A stretch of 39,622 nt of DNA from Chloroflexaceae bacterium (GTDB lineage: Bacteria; Chloroflexota; Chloroflexia; Chloroflexales; Chloroflexaceae). Shown here piece after piece: positions 1-8,371 of this stretch. Below the pieces are notes generated by a model that worked only from the letters and a program-made list of their open reading frames with translations, was not told the origin of the DNA and ran no database searches. The translations under genes and the position numbers were made by a program. Position 1 is the first letter of the stretch. Each line of letters opens with the position of its first letter. Location: positions 1 to 39,622 of the forward strand of contig JAAUTZ010000027.1 of assembly GCA_012031225.1 (NCBI GenBank), given 5' to 3'.

Positions 1-378
1 TGCCCCACCCGCCGCACCGAAGCCCCCTGCATCTGCTCCGCCTGCCGCGCCAGTTGGGAAGCCTGCCCCGCCTACACCGACGAAAGCCCCGCACCACCTA
101 TCCATACGTACAGCGCATTGGAGGCGTTATTGATCAAAGCGTGGCTTGCAGGCAAAAGAAGCAGTGATGGTTGGATGGATTTACCGACGCTGGGGTCAGC
201 TCTGCGTCAAGTCCAGCCCACCTTCAGCCTCAAGGAACACGGTCATGCCGCATTGACTAAACTGGTACAGTCCCAGACGAAGGTGCTCGAAGTAAAAGGT
301 ACACAGAACACGCTTCGCATTCGCTTACGTCTACCGTATCGCGGGGCAAGTCAAACTACTGGGGATGCACCGAAGTAG
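1..378 (+). CDS. C-terminal part of a LOTUS (OST-HTH) domain protein, probably NYN nuclease type
   Basis: Only the 3' end of the gene lies in the window. From about base 106 the frame encodes a complete OST-HTH/LOTUS-like winged helix: an ALEALLIKAW helix, a GW.DLPTLGSALRQ helix, VQPTF, a KEHGHAALTKLVQS recognition region, then LEVKG and a final strand LRIRLRL. In bacteria this domain usually follows a NYN (PIN-like RNase) domain and a Pro/Ala linker and is thought to bind RNA; the NYN part would lie upstream of base 1. Over bases 1-105 the open LOTUS frame gives an odd Cys-rich stretch, whereas the second frame gives a typical Ala/Pro/Lys linker that stops at 131-133. A frameshift near base 100 is therefore possible. 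The gene converges on wrbA. The LOTUS call is by pattern recognition; nuclease function is inferred. Confidence 0.6.
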   Translation, partial: CPTRRTEAPCICSACRASWEACPAYTDESPAPPIHTYSALEALLIKAWLAGKRSSDGWMDLPTLGSALRQVQPTFSLKEHGHAALTKLVQSQTKVLEVKGTQNTLRIRLRLPYRGASQTTGDAPK

Positions 379-407
379 CCCGTAGCACGGAGGGCGCGTG
401 CATCCCC
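361..407. terminator. 10-bp perfect inverted repeat between convergent genes
   Basis: The arms GGGGATGCAC (361-370) and GTGCATCCCC (398-407) are exact reverse complements separated by 27 bases. The left arm overlaps the end of the LOTUS gene, and the structure lies between it and the end of wrbA (433). It could act as a two-way transcription stop, but there is no T-tract on either side, so this is a candidate only. Confidence 0.35.
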
Positions 408-432
408 CCCGCGCTCCCTTATGCTGCCGCCG

Positions 433-1035
433 TTAGCCCTGCACGAAACGGGCCGCAATCTCGGCGACGCGCTTGCCCTGAAACAGAGCCGCATTGAGCG
501 CGGTTTCGTCGGGGGCGAGCGTCCCGTTGTTGCTGATGAACGATGTGCCGTAGGGGGTGCCACTGGCAAACTGCACCGGATCGGCGTAGCCCGGCGGCAC
601 AATAATGCAGCCCCAGTGGTAGAAGGTATTGTTCAGAGCCACAAGCGTCGTTTCGTGGCCACCGTGCTTGGTGGCCACACTAGTGAACGAGGAGGCGATC
701 TTGTTCACCAGCTTGCCCTGTGCCCACAGCGAGCCAGTGGTATCGAGGAATTGCTTGAGCTGGGCGGCGGGCAAGCCATAGCGGGTGGGTGCGCCAAAGA
801 TAATCGCATCGGCCCATTCGAGGTCATCGAGCGTCGCTTCGGCAACATCCTGCGTCGCGGCAACATGGGCGGCCCATGCCGGGTTTTGGGCGATGGCTTC
901 GGCCGGGGCCAGCTCGCGCACCTTGCGAATACGGACTTCGGCACCGGCGGATTGGGCCCCTTCCGCCAGCGATTGGGCGAGGGCGTAGGTCGTTCCAGTC
1001 GCACTGTAGTAGATCACGGCAACGTTAGCAGCCAT
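433..1035 (-). CDS. wrbA: WrbA-type NAD(P)H:quinone oxidoreductase
   Basis: This 200-residue protein is a flavodoxin-fold quinone reductase. It would reduce quinones by two electrons using NAD(P)H and FMN in the cytosol, limiting semiquinone and oxidative stress. Visible marks are the N-terminal strand and FMN phosphate loop (VAVIYYSATGTTYALA, about residues 5-20), the APTRYGLPAAQLKQFLDTTG segment (about 101-120) and the conserved GGHETT (about 145-150) with a PPGY motif downstream. Length matches the WrbA family (about 200). ATG is preceded by AAGGAG about ten bases upstream. It is transcribed alone from a strong promoter (1101-1128) with direct repeats around the expected start site, so it is probably regulated. 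Assignment to WrbA rather than another flavodoxin is well supported by the GGHETT motif. Confidence 0.93.
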   Translation of the reverse strand: MAANVAVIYYSATGTTYALAQSLAEGAQSAGAEVRIRKVRELAPAEAIAQNPAWAAHVAATQDVAEATLDDLEWADAIIFGAPTRYGLPAAQLKQFLDTTGSLWAQGKLVNKIASSFTSVATKHGGHETTLVALNNTFYHWGCIIVPPGYADPVQFASGTPYGTSFISNNGTLAPDETALNAALFQGKRVAEIAARFVQG

Positions 1036-1072
1036 TACGGGTTTGCTCCTTGTGAATAGGCAACGGTTAAAG

Positions 1073-1103
1073 TTTACTCCTGAACAGTTTTACCCTAAAC
1101 AGT
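1073..1103. repeat. Pair of imperfect direct repeats at the wrbA start site, operator candidate
   Basis: On the plus strand, TTTACTCCTGAACAGT (1073-1088) is followed directly by TTTACCCTAAACAGT (1089-1103). The two units match at nearly all positions with one base of length difference. They cover the -10 edge and transcription start of the wrbA promoter, a usual place for a repressor site. The regulator is unknown. Confidence 0.5.
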
Positions 1104-1128
1104 ATAGCACTAAACCTGAGGCTGTCAA
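1101..1128 (-). promoter_or_regulatory. sigma70-type promoter of wrbA
   Basis: Read on the minus strand, TTGACA (1128-1123) is separated by 16 bases from TATACT (1106-1101). This is close to consensus, and the expected start site falls about 60 bases upstream of the wrbA ATG. Confidence 0.8.
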
Positions 1129-1165
1129 GGCTGGGGCGGGTGGATAATGCGGCGGCTGGGCGCGG

Positions 1166-2632
1166 TCAATTCCGTTGGCTGAATACAGGCGCAAGGTGCT
1201 GGCTGAGGTAGTCCTGCACGTATGTCCGTTCGGCAGGTGTACTACTCAGCCATAGCCACGCCAGCCCAATCGGAATAGCTAGCGCGATACTCATCGCCAG
1301 CGATGCGATGCAGCTGATCCCTAGTACAAGCACCAATGCCGCGCCCGATGCGCCAAGCAGGCGCAGATTTGCGGCGGTGTAGCGGAAACCAAAGGCGCGG
1401 CGCACATAGGCATACGTCACTACTGCTACCCCCGCATTGGCAAGCAGGGTTGCCAGCACGACCCCTGCCACATTGAGGTGTGCAAGCAGGGCCCACGCCC
1501 CCACGAACAGCACGGCTTCGCGGCACAGTCCAATCCCAACGTAAGGGACGAGTCGCCCTTGCAACAGGATTGAGATGAACATCGGGTAGAATGCGGCCCG
1601 CAGCAGATCGGCCAGCACCTGCGCGGGCAGCAGGTACTGTACTGCCGCAAACTCGGACGAGTAGACCAACAGCACAAACGGCTCGCGCAGCACAATCACG
1701 CCCATCAACAGCGGCAGGAGCGCGAACAAGCTCAAGCGGGTGTAGCTATTGATTGCCGCGCTGATCTCGCTCTGGCTCTGCAAGCGGGCAATCACCGGCG
1801 ACCAGTAGGCGAGCAGGGAGAGCAGGGCAATGCCAAGATATTGCAACGAGAGCTGGACAACGACGTGGTAGATGCCGCCAGCAGCCAACCCCGCGTGATG
1901 GATCACCAGTGCGCGTAGCACCAGCAGCGTACCCGCGTAGGCAAGACTGACACTGACCGCCGCACCGTTATAGGTCATAATTTGGCGCACGAGTGCAGCA
2001 TCCCACACCCGCGCCACCAACGGCTCGGCATGTGGGCCGCGTGCCCGCCGATAGAGCCACGTTGCCACCACCACACTCAGCAGGCCCTGTAGACTCAGGT
2101 GCAGCACGGCCCCTGCAACCCCATAAGTGGCACTAAGCACCAGCAACAACACCAAGCCGCCAAACGACCAGATCAGCGTATCGAGGGCCCAAAGGTCTAC
2201 CCGTTCAAAGGCTTGCAGCAGCGTGCGCTGCGTTGTCGCTAGCGTGGTCAATGGCAGACTAACTGCCAGCAAGATGAGCAGATGGCTGAAGGCGGGGGTG
2301 CTGAAGATGATGTAGGCCAGTGGCTTGGCAAAGCCGATTATCATTCCCATAGCGAGCAGCGCAACCGCGAATACCAACATCCGCATCAGGATCACCACCC
2401 GCCGGATTTGCTCAAGGTCGTTGGCGGCCCGCCCCAGCGCAACAAACCGCACCGCTGCGGGCAAAATGGCATTGCCCACCACCAGCTGGATCAGCGTGAG
2501 GATTGCAAGGCATTGCCCAAACACACCGACCCCTTCTACCCCAAGATACAGCGCGCTGATTTTGGCTTGTGCCAAGCCTACCCCAATGCCAATGATCGTC
2601 ACGACCCAAACTATAGCAGAGGACTTAAGCAT
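1166..2632 (-). CDS. Wzx-like polysaccharide flippase
   Basis: A 488-residue, very hydrophobic protein with about 12-14 predicted membrane segments and short polar loops, the layout of the MOP superfamily (O-antigen translocases). The N-terminus (AIVWVVTIIGIGVGLAQAKISALYLG.EGVG) is characteristic of Wzx/RfbX proteins, with a basic FG..ALGRA loop between early helices. It would move lipid-linked oligosaccharide from the cytoplasmic to the outer face of the membrane. It is the last gene of the minus-strand glycan locus, 30 bases after a GT4 gene, and its ribosome site is weak, which fits co-transcription. Family is clear; the exact substrate cannot be read from the sequence. Confidence 0.85.
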   Translation of the reverse strand: MLKSSAIVWVVTIIGIGVGLAQAKISALYLGVEGVGVFGQCLAILTLIQLVVGNAILPAAVRFVALGRAANDLEQIRRVVILMRMLVFAVALLAMGMIIGFAKPLAYIIFSTPAFSHLLILLAVSLPLTTLATTQRTLLQAFERVDLWALDTLIWSFGGLVLLLVLSATYGVAGAVLHLSLQGLLSVVVATWLYRRARGPHAEPLVARVWDAALVRQIMTYNGAAVSVSLAYAGTLLVLRALVIHHAGLAAGGIYHVVVQLSLQYLGIALLSLLAYWSPVIARLQSQSEISAAINSYTRLSLFALLPLLMGVIVLREPFVLLVYSSEFAAVQYLLPAQVLADLLRAAFYPMFISILLQGRLVPYVGIGLCREAVLFVGAWALLAHLNVAGVVLATLLANAGVAVVTYAYVRRAFGFRYTAANLRLLGASGAALVLVLGISCIASLAMSIALAIPIGLAWLWLSSTPAERTYVQDYLSQHLAPVFSQRN

Positions 2633-2662
2633 AGCCGTGATCCCGTGTGTTGATGAGGCGAA

Positions 2663-3769
2663 CTAGCCCACCCGCCGATACACGCCCAGCGTAGCCAGTG
2701 CGGTACGCTCCCACGTAAAGCCCGCTGCCCGTGCGTACCCCGCTGTGCGGAGCTGCTCCAAGCGGTGCGGGCTGTGCAGCAGCGTGCTGATGCGGGCGGC
2801 ACAGTCGCTGGCATCGTGCGGGTCGAAGTAAGCGGCGGCGGTGTACCCTATTTCGGGCAGCGCACCGGCTGCCGCACACAGCACCGGCACACCGCACGCC
2901 ATCGCCTCTAGCACAGGCAAGCCAAAGCCTTCGAGGAACGAGGGCTGCACATACAGCTCGGCGGCATCGTAAAAGAGGGGAAGCTCTGTCTCTGGAATGT
3001 GGCCCACCAGATGCACGGCATCGTGCAAGCCAAGCTGGGCGATGAGCTGCTCGGTTGCGCTACGGTAGGCGGCCCCGCCTGCGCCCCCCACCTTCAAGAG
3101 GTGTACATTCGGGGTGTGCTGGCGCACCTGTGCCAATGCACGCAGCAGGGTGGCGATATTCTTGCGCGGCTGCTCATTCCCAACGTAGAGCAGGTAGCGG
3201 GCATCCGGCCTGAGTTGGTAACGCTGGACGAACTGCGAGCGGGCGGGTGAGTGGGGGGTAAAGTGGGCGTGATCTACCCCCAAATGAATCGTATGCACCC
3301 GTTCTGGTGCAATGTGCAGCTGCCGGATCAGCCCCTGCCGAGTATACTCAGAATCCGCAATCAGGCGATCCATGCGGCGCAAGCCCTGCAACGACAGCCA
3401 CACTACGGCCCGATCCAGTGCCGCACGCTGCTGCCATTCTGGTGTCCACACCAGCCCGCCGAGATCATGCACGGTAGCAATGGCGGGACGGGTCGGGTTC
3501 CAGAGCATCTGGGCACAGCCCATAATCTGCTGGAAATGAACAATTGCGCCTGCCTGATGCTGGGCTACGCCGCGTGGCAGGTGGTGCAGAGTGGTGAAGC
3601 GGTGGGCGAGCGGCGGGTCAAGATTGGTGGTGCGCCGCACCTGCACATACGCCGGGTAGCGGCTGAGCTGTGCGGCCAGCGTGTGCGTATATCGCCCAAT
3701 GCCAGTTGTAGGGCTGTTGGGGCTATGCTCGACGAGTTCAACGCGCATCATCCGAAGCGGCGATTTCAT
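2663..3769 (-). CDS. GT4-family glycosyltransferase
   Basis: A 368-residue GT-B fold retaining glycosyltransferase. The N-terminal acceptor domain carries the TGIGRYTHTLA motif (about residues 22-32) and TVHDLGGL. The C-terminal nucleotide-sugar domain has LLYVGNEQPRKN (about 193-204), then PSFLEGFGLPVLEAMACGVPVL with the E-x7-E donor-binding motif. It acts in the cytoplasm, adding a sugar to a lipid-linked acceptor. Its ATG overlaps the TGA of the upstream fkbM-like gene by four bases (3766-3769), so translation is coupled. Sugar specificity is unknown; mannosyl or rhamnosyl transfer would suit the locus, but that is inference. Confidence 0.9.
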   Translation of the reverse strand: MKSPLRMMRVELVEHSPNSPTTGIGRYTHTLAAQLSRYPAYVQVRRTTNLDPPLAHRFTTLHHLPRGVAQHQAGAIVHFQQIMGCAQMLWNPTRPAIATVHDLGGLVWTPEWQQRAALDRAVVWLSLQGLRRMDRLIADSEYTRQGLIRQLHIAPERVHTIHLGVDHAHFTPHSPARSQFVQRYQLRPDARYLLYVGNEQPRKNIATLLRALAQVRQHTPNVHLLKVGGAGGAAYRSATEQLIAQLGLHDAVHLVGHIPETELPLFYDAAELYVQPSFLEGFGLPVLEAMACGVPVLCAAAGALPEIGYTAAAYFDPHDASDCAARISTLLHSPHRLEQLRTAGYARAAGFTWERTALATLGVYRRVG

Positions 3770-4731
3770 TGCGCGAACTTTTCACCGATGAATGCAATCC
3801 CCCTTCGGGATCGCTCACGCACCTGTTCGGGTTGTTTGGTACAGAACAGATTGCTCTCGAACGGAAAAAACTGCGTGGGGTCAAGATACTGTAAGCGGAT
3901 CGGCTGATGGGCATGCCGTACACGGTGTAGGATGCGCTGACGATCTGGCAGGATATGAAAGAGGGTATAGCCAAACCCGGCGAGATACTCGGTGAGGTGG
4001 CGCGAATCGAGACTCTGCTGTGCAAGCAGGTAGGGGCTGATCTCGCAGATCAGGTCAGGCGCATCGGCCCGGCTGAGCAAGTGCTGGCCCCCCCGTAGAG
4101 CCTCAAGTTCAGAGCCTTCAATATCGAGCTTGATGACATCAACGTGTGGCAAGTGGTGCTGCTGGATATACGCATCGAGGCTAATTTGGGGCACCTCGAT
4201 CTGAAGCGGGCGACGCTGCGAGGGCACCCGCGATGCCCATGCCCGCAGATCACGCCGCCACTCAGGGCTAGTCTCCGGCGTGCCGATAAATAAGCGCAAC
4301 ACACCTTCGCTAGAGCCTACGGCAACTTGCTGGACGGTAATCTGCGTAATCGTGTTCGACTGGATCGCGGCCCGTATGGTCGCAGTGTTTTCGGCAATTG
4401 GCTCAAACGCATGCACCTGTCCACTGGTTCCAACTAACTGTGCAGCAAGCAACGTGTAAAGCCCGACGTTTGCTCCCACATCGAAGAATACTTCGTCCGG
4501 CTGCACTATTGCTTGGATCAAGCGGCACACCTCAACTTCGTACAAGCCGAAACAGGCCATGCGTTGCACATGATTGTCAAGGTCAAACGCGACAAGATAC
4601 TCACCCAAAGGGCTATCAAGCGTGTGGAACGCTGTATTTGCATCAACGACAAGATTAACGAGCGCATTACTGCCGAAGAAATCACGGTGTGTTGTTAGCG
4701 TTTGGAGTAAGCGTAAGATGGCAAAATTCAT
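3766..4731 (-). CDS. FkbM-family methyltransferase
   Basis: A 321-residue SAM-dependent methyltransferase of the FkbM type. The core is VFFDVGANVGLYTLLAA (SAM-binding glycine motif), VHAFEPIAENTATIRA (acidic ribose-binding residue), then VDVIKLDIEGSELEALRGG and LICEISPYLL, all classic for the family. The segment before the core (residues about 1-80) resembles the usual N-terminal extension. I start it at the ATG at 4731, which overlaps the upstream stop in ATGA, rather than at a longer start at 4761. In a glycan locus such enzymes usually O-methylate a sugar. It sits between two GT4 genes and is coupled to both. Confidence 0.9.
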   Translation of the reverse strand: MNFAILRLLQTLTTHRDFFGSNALVNLVVDANTAFHTLDSPLGEYLVAFDLDNHVQRMACFGLYEVEVCRLIQAIVQPDEVFFDVGANVGLYTLLAAQLVGTSGQVHAFEPIAENTATIRAAIQSNTITQITVQQVAVGSSEGVLRLFIGTPETSPEWRRDLRAWASRVPSQRRPLQIEVPQISLDAYIQQHHLPHVDVIKLDIEGSELEALRGGQHLLSRADAPDLICEISPYLLAQQSLDSRHLTEYLAGFGYTLFHILPDRQRILHRVRHAHQPIRLQYLDPTQFFPFESNLFCTKQPEQVRERSRRGIAFIGEKFAQ

Positions 4732-5885
4732 GTCGGGGTTCCTCGCATTGCAGACAAGCAAGAGTGGTATAATGACCTCATATGTGTAACCGCCCGCTCC
4801 GGCGCGAAGTACTGCGCCCGCACTAGCCCAGCCGCCCGCAACACCGCAGCGTAGGCGCGATCATCCAAGATCGCCAGCATCGCCCGCGCTATGTCGGCTG
4901 GATCAGTCGGATCGCACAGCTCACCAGCATCCCCGATCACCTCTGGCAGGGCCGTAGCCCGCGCCGCCACCACCGGCACGCCACACGCCATCGCCTCAAC
5001 GATGGGGTAGCCAAAGCCTTCGTACAAGGCGGGCAACACGAGCAACGTACTCGCATTATACACCAGTGGCAGATCGGCTTCAGGCACATACTCCAGCCAG
5101 CGCACGCGCCGCGCAATGCCGAGCGTCTTCGCCAGCGTTTGCAAGTGCTGGCGTGCCTGCGGAAATTGCGCTGCCCCTACCAGCAGCAGGCACGTATCGG
5201 CATGCTGCTGCTGCACCAGTGCAAAGGCCTGCAACAGGCGCGGCAGGTTCTTGCGCGGATCATCCGAGCCGACATACAGCAGGTAGCGCGTAGCTGGCTG
5301 TAGCCCATACACTTGGCGCACGGCATCGGGCACGGCGCACGGGCGGAAGTGCGATAGGTCTACCGCCGGATAGACCACCTGCACCTGTTCGGGCGCAATG
5401 CCTAATGTATCAATCAGGGTGGTGCGCGTATATTCCGAAATCGCAATCAGCCGGGCGGCGCGGCGCAAGCCGAGCAGCGCAAGCTGGTAGCACCACCGAT
5501 CTAGCGCGTGGCGGTGGGTATTGAGCAGCGGATCGTGGCCCACCAGCGCGGGGATAATGTCTAGCACCGTTACAATCACGGGGCGCAGGAACCGCTGGGT
5601 CAGCAGGAGTGTGCCCATTGTCTGGGTGGTGAGGTGGTACAAATCGGCGGGCGGCAATGTTGCCCGCACCGGATACGAGGCGAAGAACGCCCCCAGATCG
5701 GCTCCCGCCCGCTGCCCGATGCGCCGCAACGCATAGGAACGCGGCGTAGGCGCAGGGCTGCCGATGCTCGCCGCAACGCCGTGCGCCCGCAGCATGCGGT
5801 GCAGATCACGGGCATAGCGCGCTGTGCCGCTCGTGCCGCTGGTCGGCTTAGCGAGGATGTGAATGTGTGGCGCGGGGATCACCAT
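4728..5885 (-). CDS. GT4-family glycosyltransferase
   Basis: A 385-residue GT-B glycosyltransferase. The N-terminal domain has the TSGTARYARDLHRML acceptor loop and VTVLDIIPAL; the C-terminal domain has YLLYVGSDDPRKNLPRLL and LPALYEGFGYPIVEAMACGVPVVAA with the E-x7-E motif. I chose the ATG at 5885 (MVIPAPHIH), which overlaps the upstream GT2 stop by seven bases, instead of an upstream start with a 64-base overlap. It shares its plan with the GT4 at 2663-3769 (RKN loop, SEYTR helix), so the two may be ancient duplicates. Donor and acceptor are unknown. Confidence 0.9.
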   Translation of the reverse strand: MVIPAPHIHILAKPTSGTSGTARYARDLHRMLRAHGVAASIGSPAPTPRSYALRRIGQRAGADLGAFFASYPVRATLPPADLYHLTTQTMGTLLLTQRFLRPVIVTVLDIIPALVGHDPLLNTHRHALDRWCYQLALLGLRRAARLIAISEYTRTTLIDTLGIAPEQVQVVYPAVDLSHFRPCAVPDAVRQVYGLQPATRYLLYVGSDDPRKNLPRLLQAFALVQQQHADTCLLLVGAAQFPQARQHLQTLAKTLGIARRVRWLEYVPEADLPLVYNASTLLVLPALYEGFGYPIVEAMACGVPVVAARATALPEVIGDAGELCDPTDPADIARAMLAILDDRAYAAVLRAAGLVRAQYFAPERAVTHMRSLYHSCLSAMRGTPT

Positions 5886-7030
5886 CGCCACCGTGTTGGG
5901 GGCAGCAGTGAGTCCAGTCCAGCGCGGCTCCAGATCGTCCAATCGAGAATCAATAGTGGCAGTTGCAGGAGATACGTCATCGGCTTGATCGGAATACCCA
6001 CAGTAGCGCGAAGCACCTCAAGATAGCGTAGCCGTGACAGCAAGGCGTGTGTGAGCAATATGAGCCACGGCCCGCCCGCAATACGCCAGTGCATTGCCCA
6101 CAGTGGCAGCGTCAGCATGCCCATGCCGATGCAACTCGTGCGGAGGGCATGGCGCACATGCTGCCAATCATGATACTGATACCCAAGCACTAGCAAATTT
6201 CGTAGCCACCGCCGCTGCTGGCGCACATAGGCGGGCACGTTGGTGGCAAAGCGGGTGGCAACCACGCTTGCCGGAACATGCCGGATGGCTACGCCCGCCT
6301 GCCGCAGACGCAGCGCGAGGTAGTAGTCTGTCCCGGATGGAATTGGTGTAGAGAACCCGCCACTGCGTGCTAGTGCTGTACGCTGTACGCCACTGTTTGC
6401 CCCTGATAGTCCAGTGATGTAGCGGGGCTGTGGTTGGGTTGCGTTGAGATACACTATGCCTGCCCATTGGCTGATTACAAAGGCGTGCTGACGCTGATGC
6501 TGGAGTGGTTGGTAGATTCCGGTTGCGGCTTGTTCGCCTTCGCAGGCAAGCACGTAGATCAACCGCTCGAAGGCCTCATCGTCAAGCAGGCAATCCGCAT
6601 CCGTGAAGTAAATGAGTGTGCCGCGTGCCAATCCTAGCCCGCGTTCCAGCGCGGCTTGCTTGCCCTCGCCCGCGTGCTGCTCTAGCACTTGCACCTGCTC
6701 ACTGGCGTAGCGTTGGGCAATCTGGTACGTCTGGTCGGAGCCGCCGGCACACAGCACGAGTTGTTTGTGCGGATAGCGCAGGGCGCGGACGCTCTCGATG
6801 TTGGCGGCGATGAGATCGGCCTCGTTCCACGCCGCCACCAAGATCGTGACGAGCGGCAGGCTGGCCCACGCACTGAGCGGGGGGAGCGGTGCGGGCGGCT
6901 CACGCTGCGCCACCATTGCCCGATCCCGCTGCCATAGCCGCCAGTTGTGCGCTACCACCCCCGCTAGCCCTAGCAGTGTGAGTGGTAGGGCCAACTGATT
7001 AAACCGATTGAGGTGTGTTCGTAGCATCAT
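5879..7030 (-). CDS. Membrane GT2 glycosyltransferase, cellulose-synthase-like layout
   Basis: A 383-residue GT2 enzyme with one N-terminal membrane helix (about residues 12-28), a cytoplasmic GT-A domain and about two or three C-terminal helices (about 295-360). Catalytic marks in order are VTILVAAWNEAD, YFTDADCLLDD (DxD metal site), SGANSG, GTDYYLALRLRQ and QQRRWLRN, the Q-x2-RW type motif of processive GT2 enzymes. It may add several sugars or pass product through the membrane. The ATG overlaps the upstream stop by four bases (7027-7030). Chain-forming activity is possible because the locus has no recognised Wzy, but this is inference. Confidence 0.85.
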   Translation of the reverse strand: MMLRTHLNRFNQLALPLTLLGLAGVVAHNWRLWQRDRAMVAQREPPAPLPPLSAWASLPLVTILVAAWNEADLIAANIESVRALRYPHKQLVLCAGGSDQTYQIAQRYASEQVQVLEQHAGEGKQAALERGLGLARGTLIYFTDADCLLDDEAFERLIYVLACEGEQAATGIYQPLQHQRQHAFVISQWAGIVYLNATQPQPRYITGLSGANSGVQRTALARSGGFSTPIPSGTDYYLALRLRQAGVAIRHVPASVVATRFATNVPAYVRQQRRWLRNLLVLGYQYHDWQHVRHALRTSCIGMGMLTLPLWAMHWRIAGGPWLILLTHALLSRLRYLEVLRATVGIPIKPMTYLLQLPLLILDWTIWSRAGLDSLLPPTRWRW

Positions 7031-8355
7031 TTCAGGTACAGCACCGGATCACATACATCGGGCACGGCGGCTCCTTTGCGCCACAGATACAGCATGCGCG
7101 CCCCCTGCCGAAAGCTGAGTTGCTGCTGGTCTTCCTCATACGTGCCAAGCACCCCACGCAGTTGACAGGCATGCGTGCTAGGTTCAAGCGGTAGATCGTC
7201 GCGCACGGCCTGCGCCGCCTGCGGCATAAGCTGGCTGGTCAGGTAGGCGAAGGCTTTGTCGTTCCAGCCACACACCGGCAACAGGTCGCGCAGATCGGGC
7301 GGCGCGGGCGGGGTGCGCTGGCTAATCTGGGCCGCAAAGCCGTGCGCCGTGCGGATGCCACCGCTCGGCAACTGCCCCCGCACGAGCCACGCTTGGCTAG
7401 CCGCACGCAGATCGGGACGTTCGGGTGCGAGAAGCTGTATAGCGTGTAGTATATCACCAACGGCGGCGATCCACTGCGGATAGCGGTTGACACGCTGATG
7501 TGGATAGACGACCTGCGGGAAGCGGACATCGGGGGTGCGCCAGCGCAGCACAAACGCTAGTGCTTGCAGCGCGGCTCGCTGGTAACGCGGCTCACCTGTG
7601 ACCTGCGTACCCAACGCAAGCGCGGGAATGCAGCGGGCAATGTAGAGCGGAAAGAATTTGGGCACGGGCTGTGACCCGAAGCTGTTCTGATAGATTGCCC
7701 CAACATAGCGGGGATCAGCGGTATCAGGCAGCTGGTGGGCGATGATTGTATCGAGGATCGGCACGGCATAATCGCTAATCAGGGTTGGGCTATGGCTGAT
7801 CTGGGCAAGGAGGATAATTGCCTCAGCTAGGGTTGCCGCTTTGTTGGGCACGAACGAGGGCACATCTGGGTCATCCCGCACGGCCCGCACCGACGCATCC
7901 CACAGGCGGCTGAGCTGCCGCCCGATAATCCGCCCCGCCACCGCAAGGTAGCCCTGCCAGCGCAGATCGGCGACGGCTTGCAGTACCACCACCAGCCGCA
8001 GCAGAGCCAGCGCACATGCGGCTTCGTGCGGTGTACCATTGGGGAGTGGGTTGCGTTCAAAGCTCGATGCCTGCAAACTGCCATCAGGGAGTTGGGCGCG
8101 GGCTATATCATCGGCGGCTTGGCAGGCGCGTGCGAGCCAATGGGCATTGTCACTCGCCCGGTAGAGGTGCAGGTAGCCCGTGATAATCCCCTCGTATCGC
8201 CAATCTATCCCGATGCCAGTGTAGTGCAGACTGCTCTGCCACCAGTGGGGCACGGGGCCCGTATAGCCGTGCGGGCCCCGCATGCTCTGGAGCCACGTTG
8301 CTAGCCGCGAGACCACCAGTGCAAGATCGGAGGTGGCATCAGGTTGGGTCATCAT
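7027..8355 (-). CDS. Predicted alpha/alpha-toroid protein of unknown function in glycan locus
   Basis: A 442-residue soluble protein, rich in paired helices with aromatic and Gly-Gly/Asp turns (SLHYTGIGIDWRYEGIITGYLHLYR, PNGTPHEAACALALLRL, PNKAATLAEAIILLAQ, QLPSGGIRTAHGF, GWNDKAFAYLTSQL). This is the look of a six-hairpin alpha/alpha barrel as seen in glycoside hydrolases, lyases, epimerase C-domains and terpene cyclases. I cannot place it in one family. I chose the ATG at 8355, which has GAAAGG seven bases upstream and lies 16 bases after the preceding stop. Its stop overlaps the GT2 start. There is no signal peptide, so a cytoplasmic role in glycan processing is more likely than an extracellular hydrolase. 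Confidence 0.7.
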   Translation of the reverse strand: MMTQPDATSDLALVVSRLATWLQSMRGPHGYTGPVPHWWQSSLHYTGIGIDWRYEGIITGYLHLYRASDNAHWLARACQAADDIARAQLPDGSLQASSFERNPLPNGTPHEAACALALLRLVVVLQAVADLRWQGYLAVAGRIIGRQLSRLWDASVRAVRDDPDVPSFVPNKAATLAEAIILLAQISHSPTLISDYAVPILDTIIAHQLPDTADPRYVGAIYQNSFGSQPVPKFFPLYIARCIPALALGTQVTGEPRYQRAALQALAFVLRWRTPDVRFPQVVYPHQRVNRYPQWIAAVGDILHAIQLLAPERPDLRAASQAWLVRGQLPSGGIRTAHGFAAQISQRTPPAPPDLRDLLPVCGWNDKAFAYLTSQLMPQAAQAVRDDLPLEPSTHACQLRGVLGTYEEDQQQLSFRQGARMLYLWRKGAAVPDVCDPVLYLK

Positions 8356-8371
8356 GTATGCCTTTCGTGTG

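Noticed and set aside
421-1059. Long open frame on the plus strand opposite wrbA
   Set aside because: It is the antisense of a well-supported flavodoxin gene, with Gly/Arg-rich content and no ribosome site.
4751-4762. TGGTATAAT on the plus strand
   Set aside because: It lies inside coding DNA at the GT4/fkbM junction with no plus-strand gene downstream.
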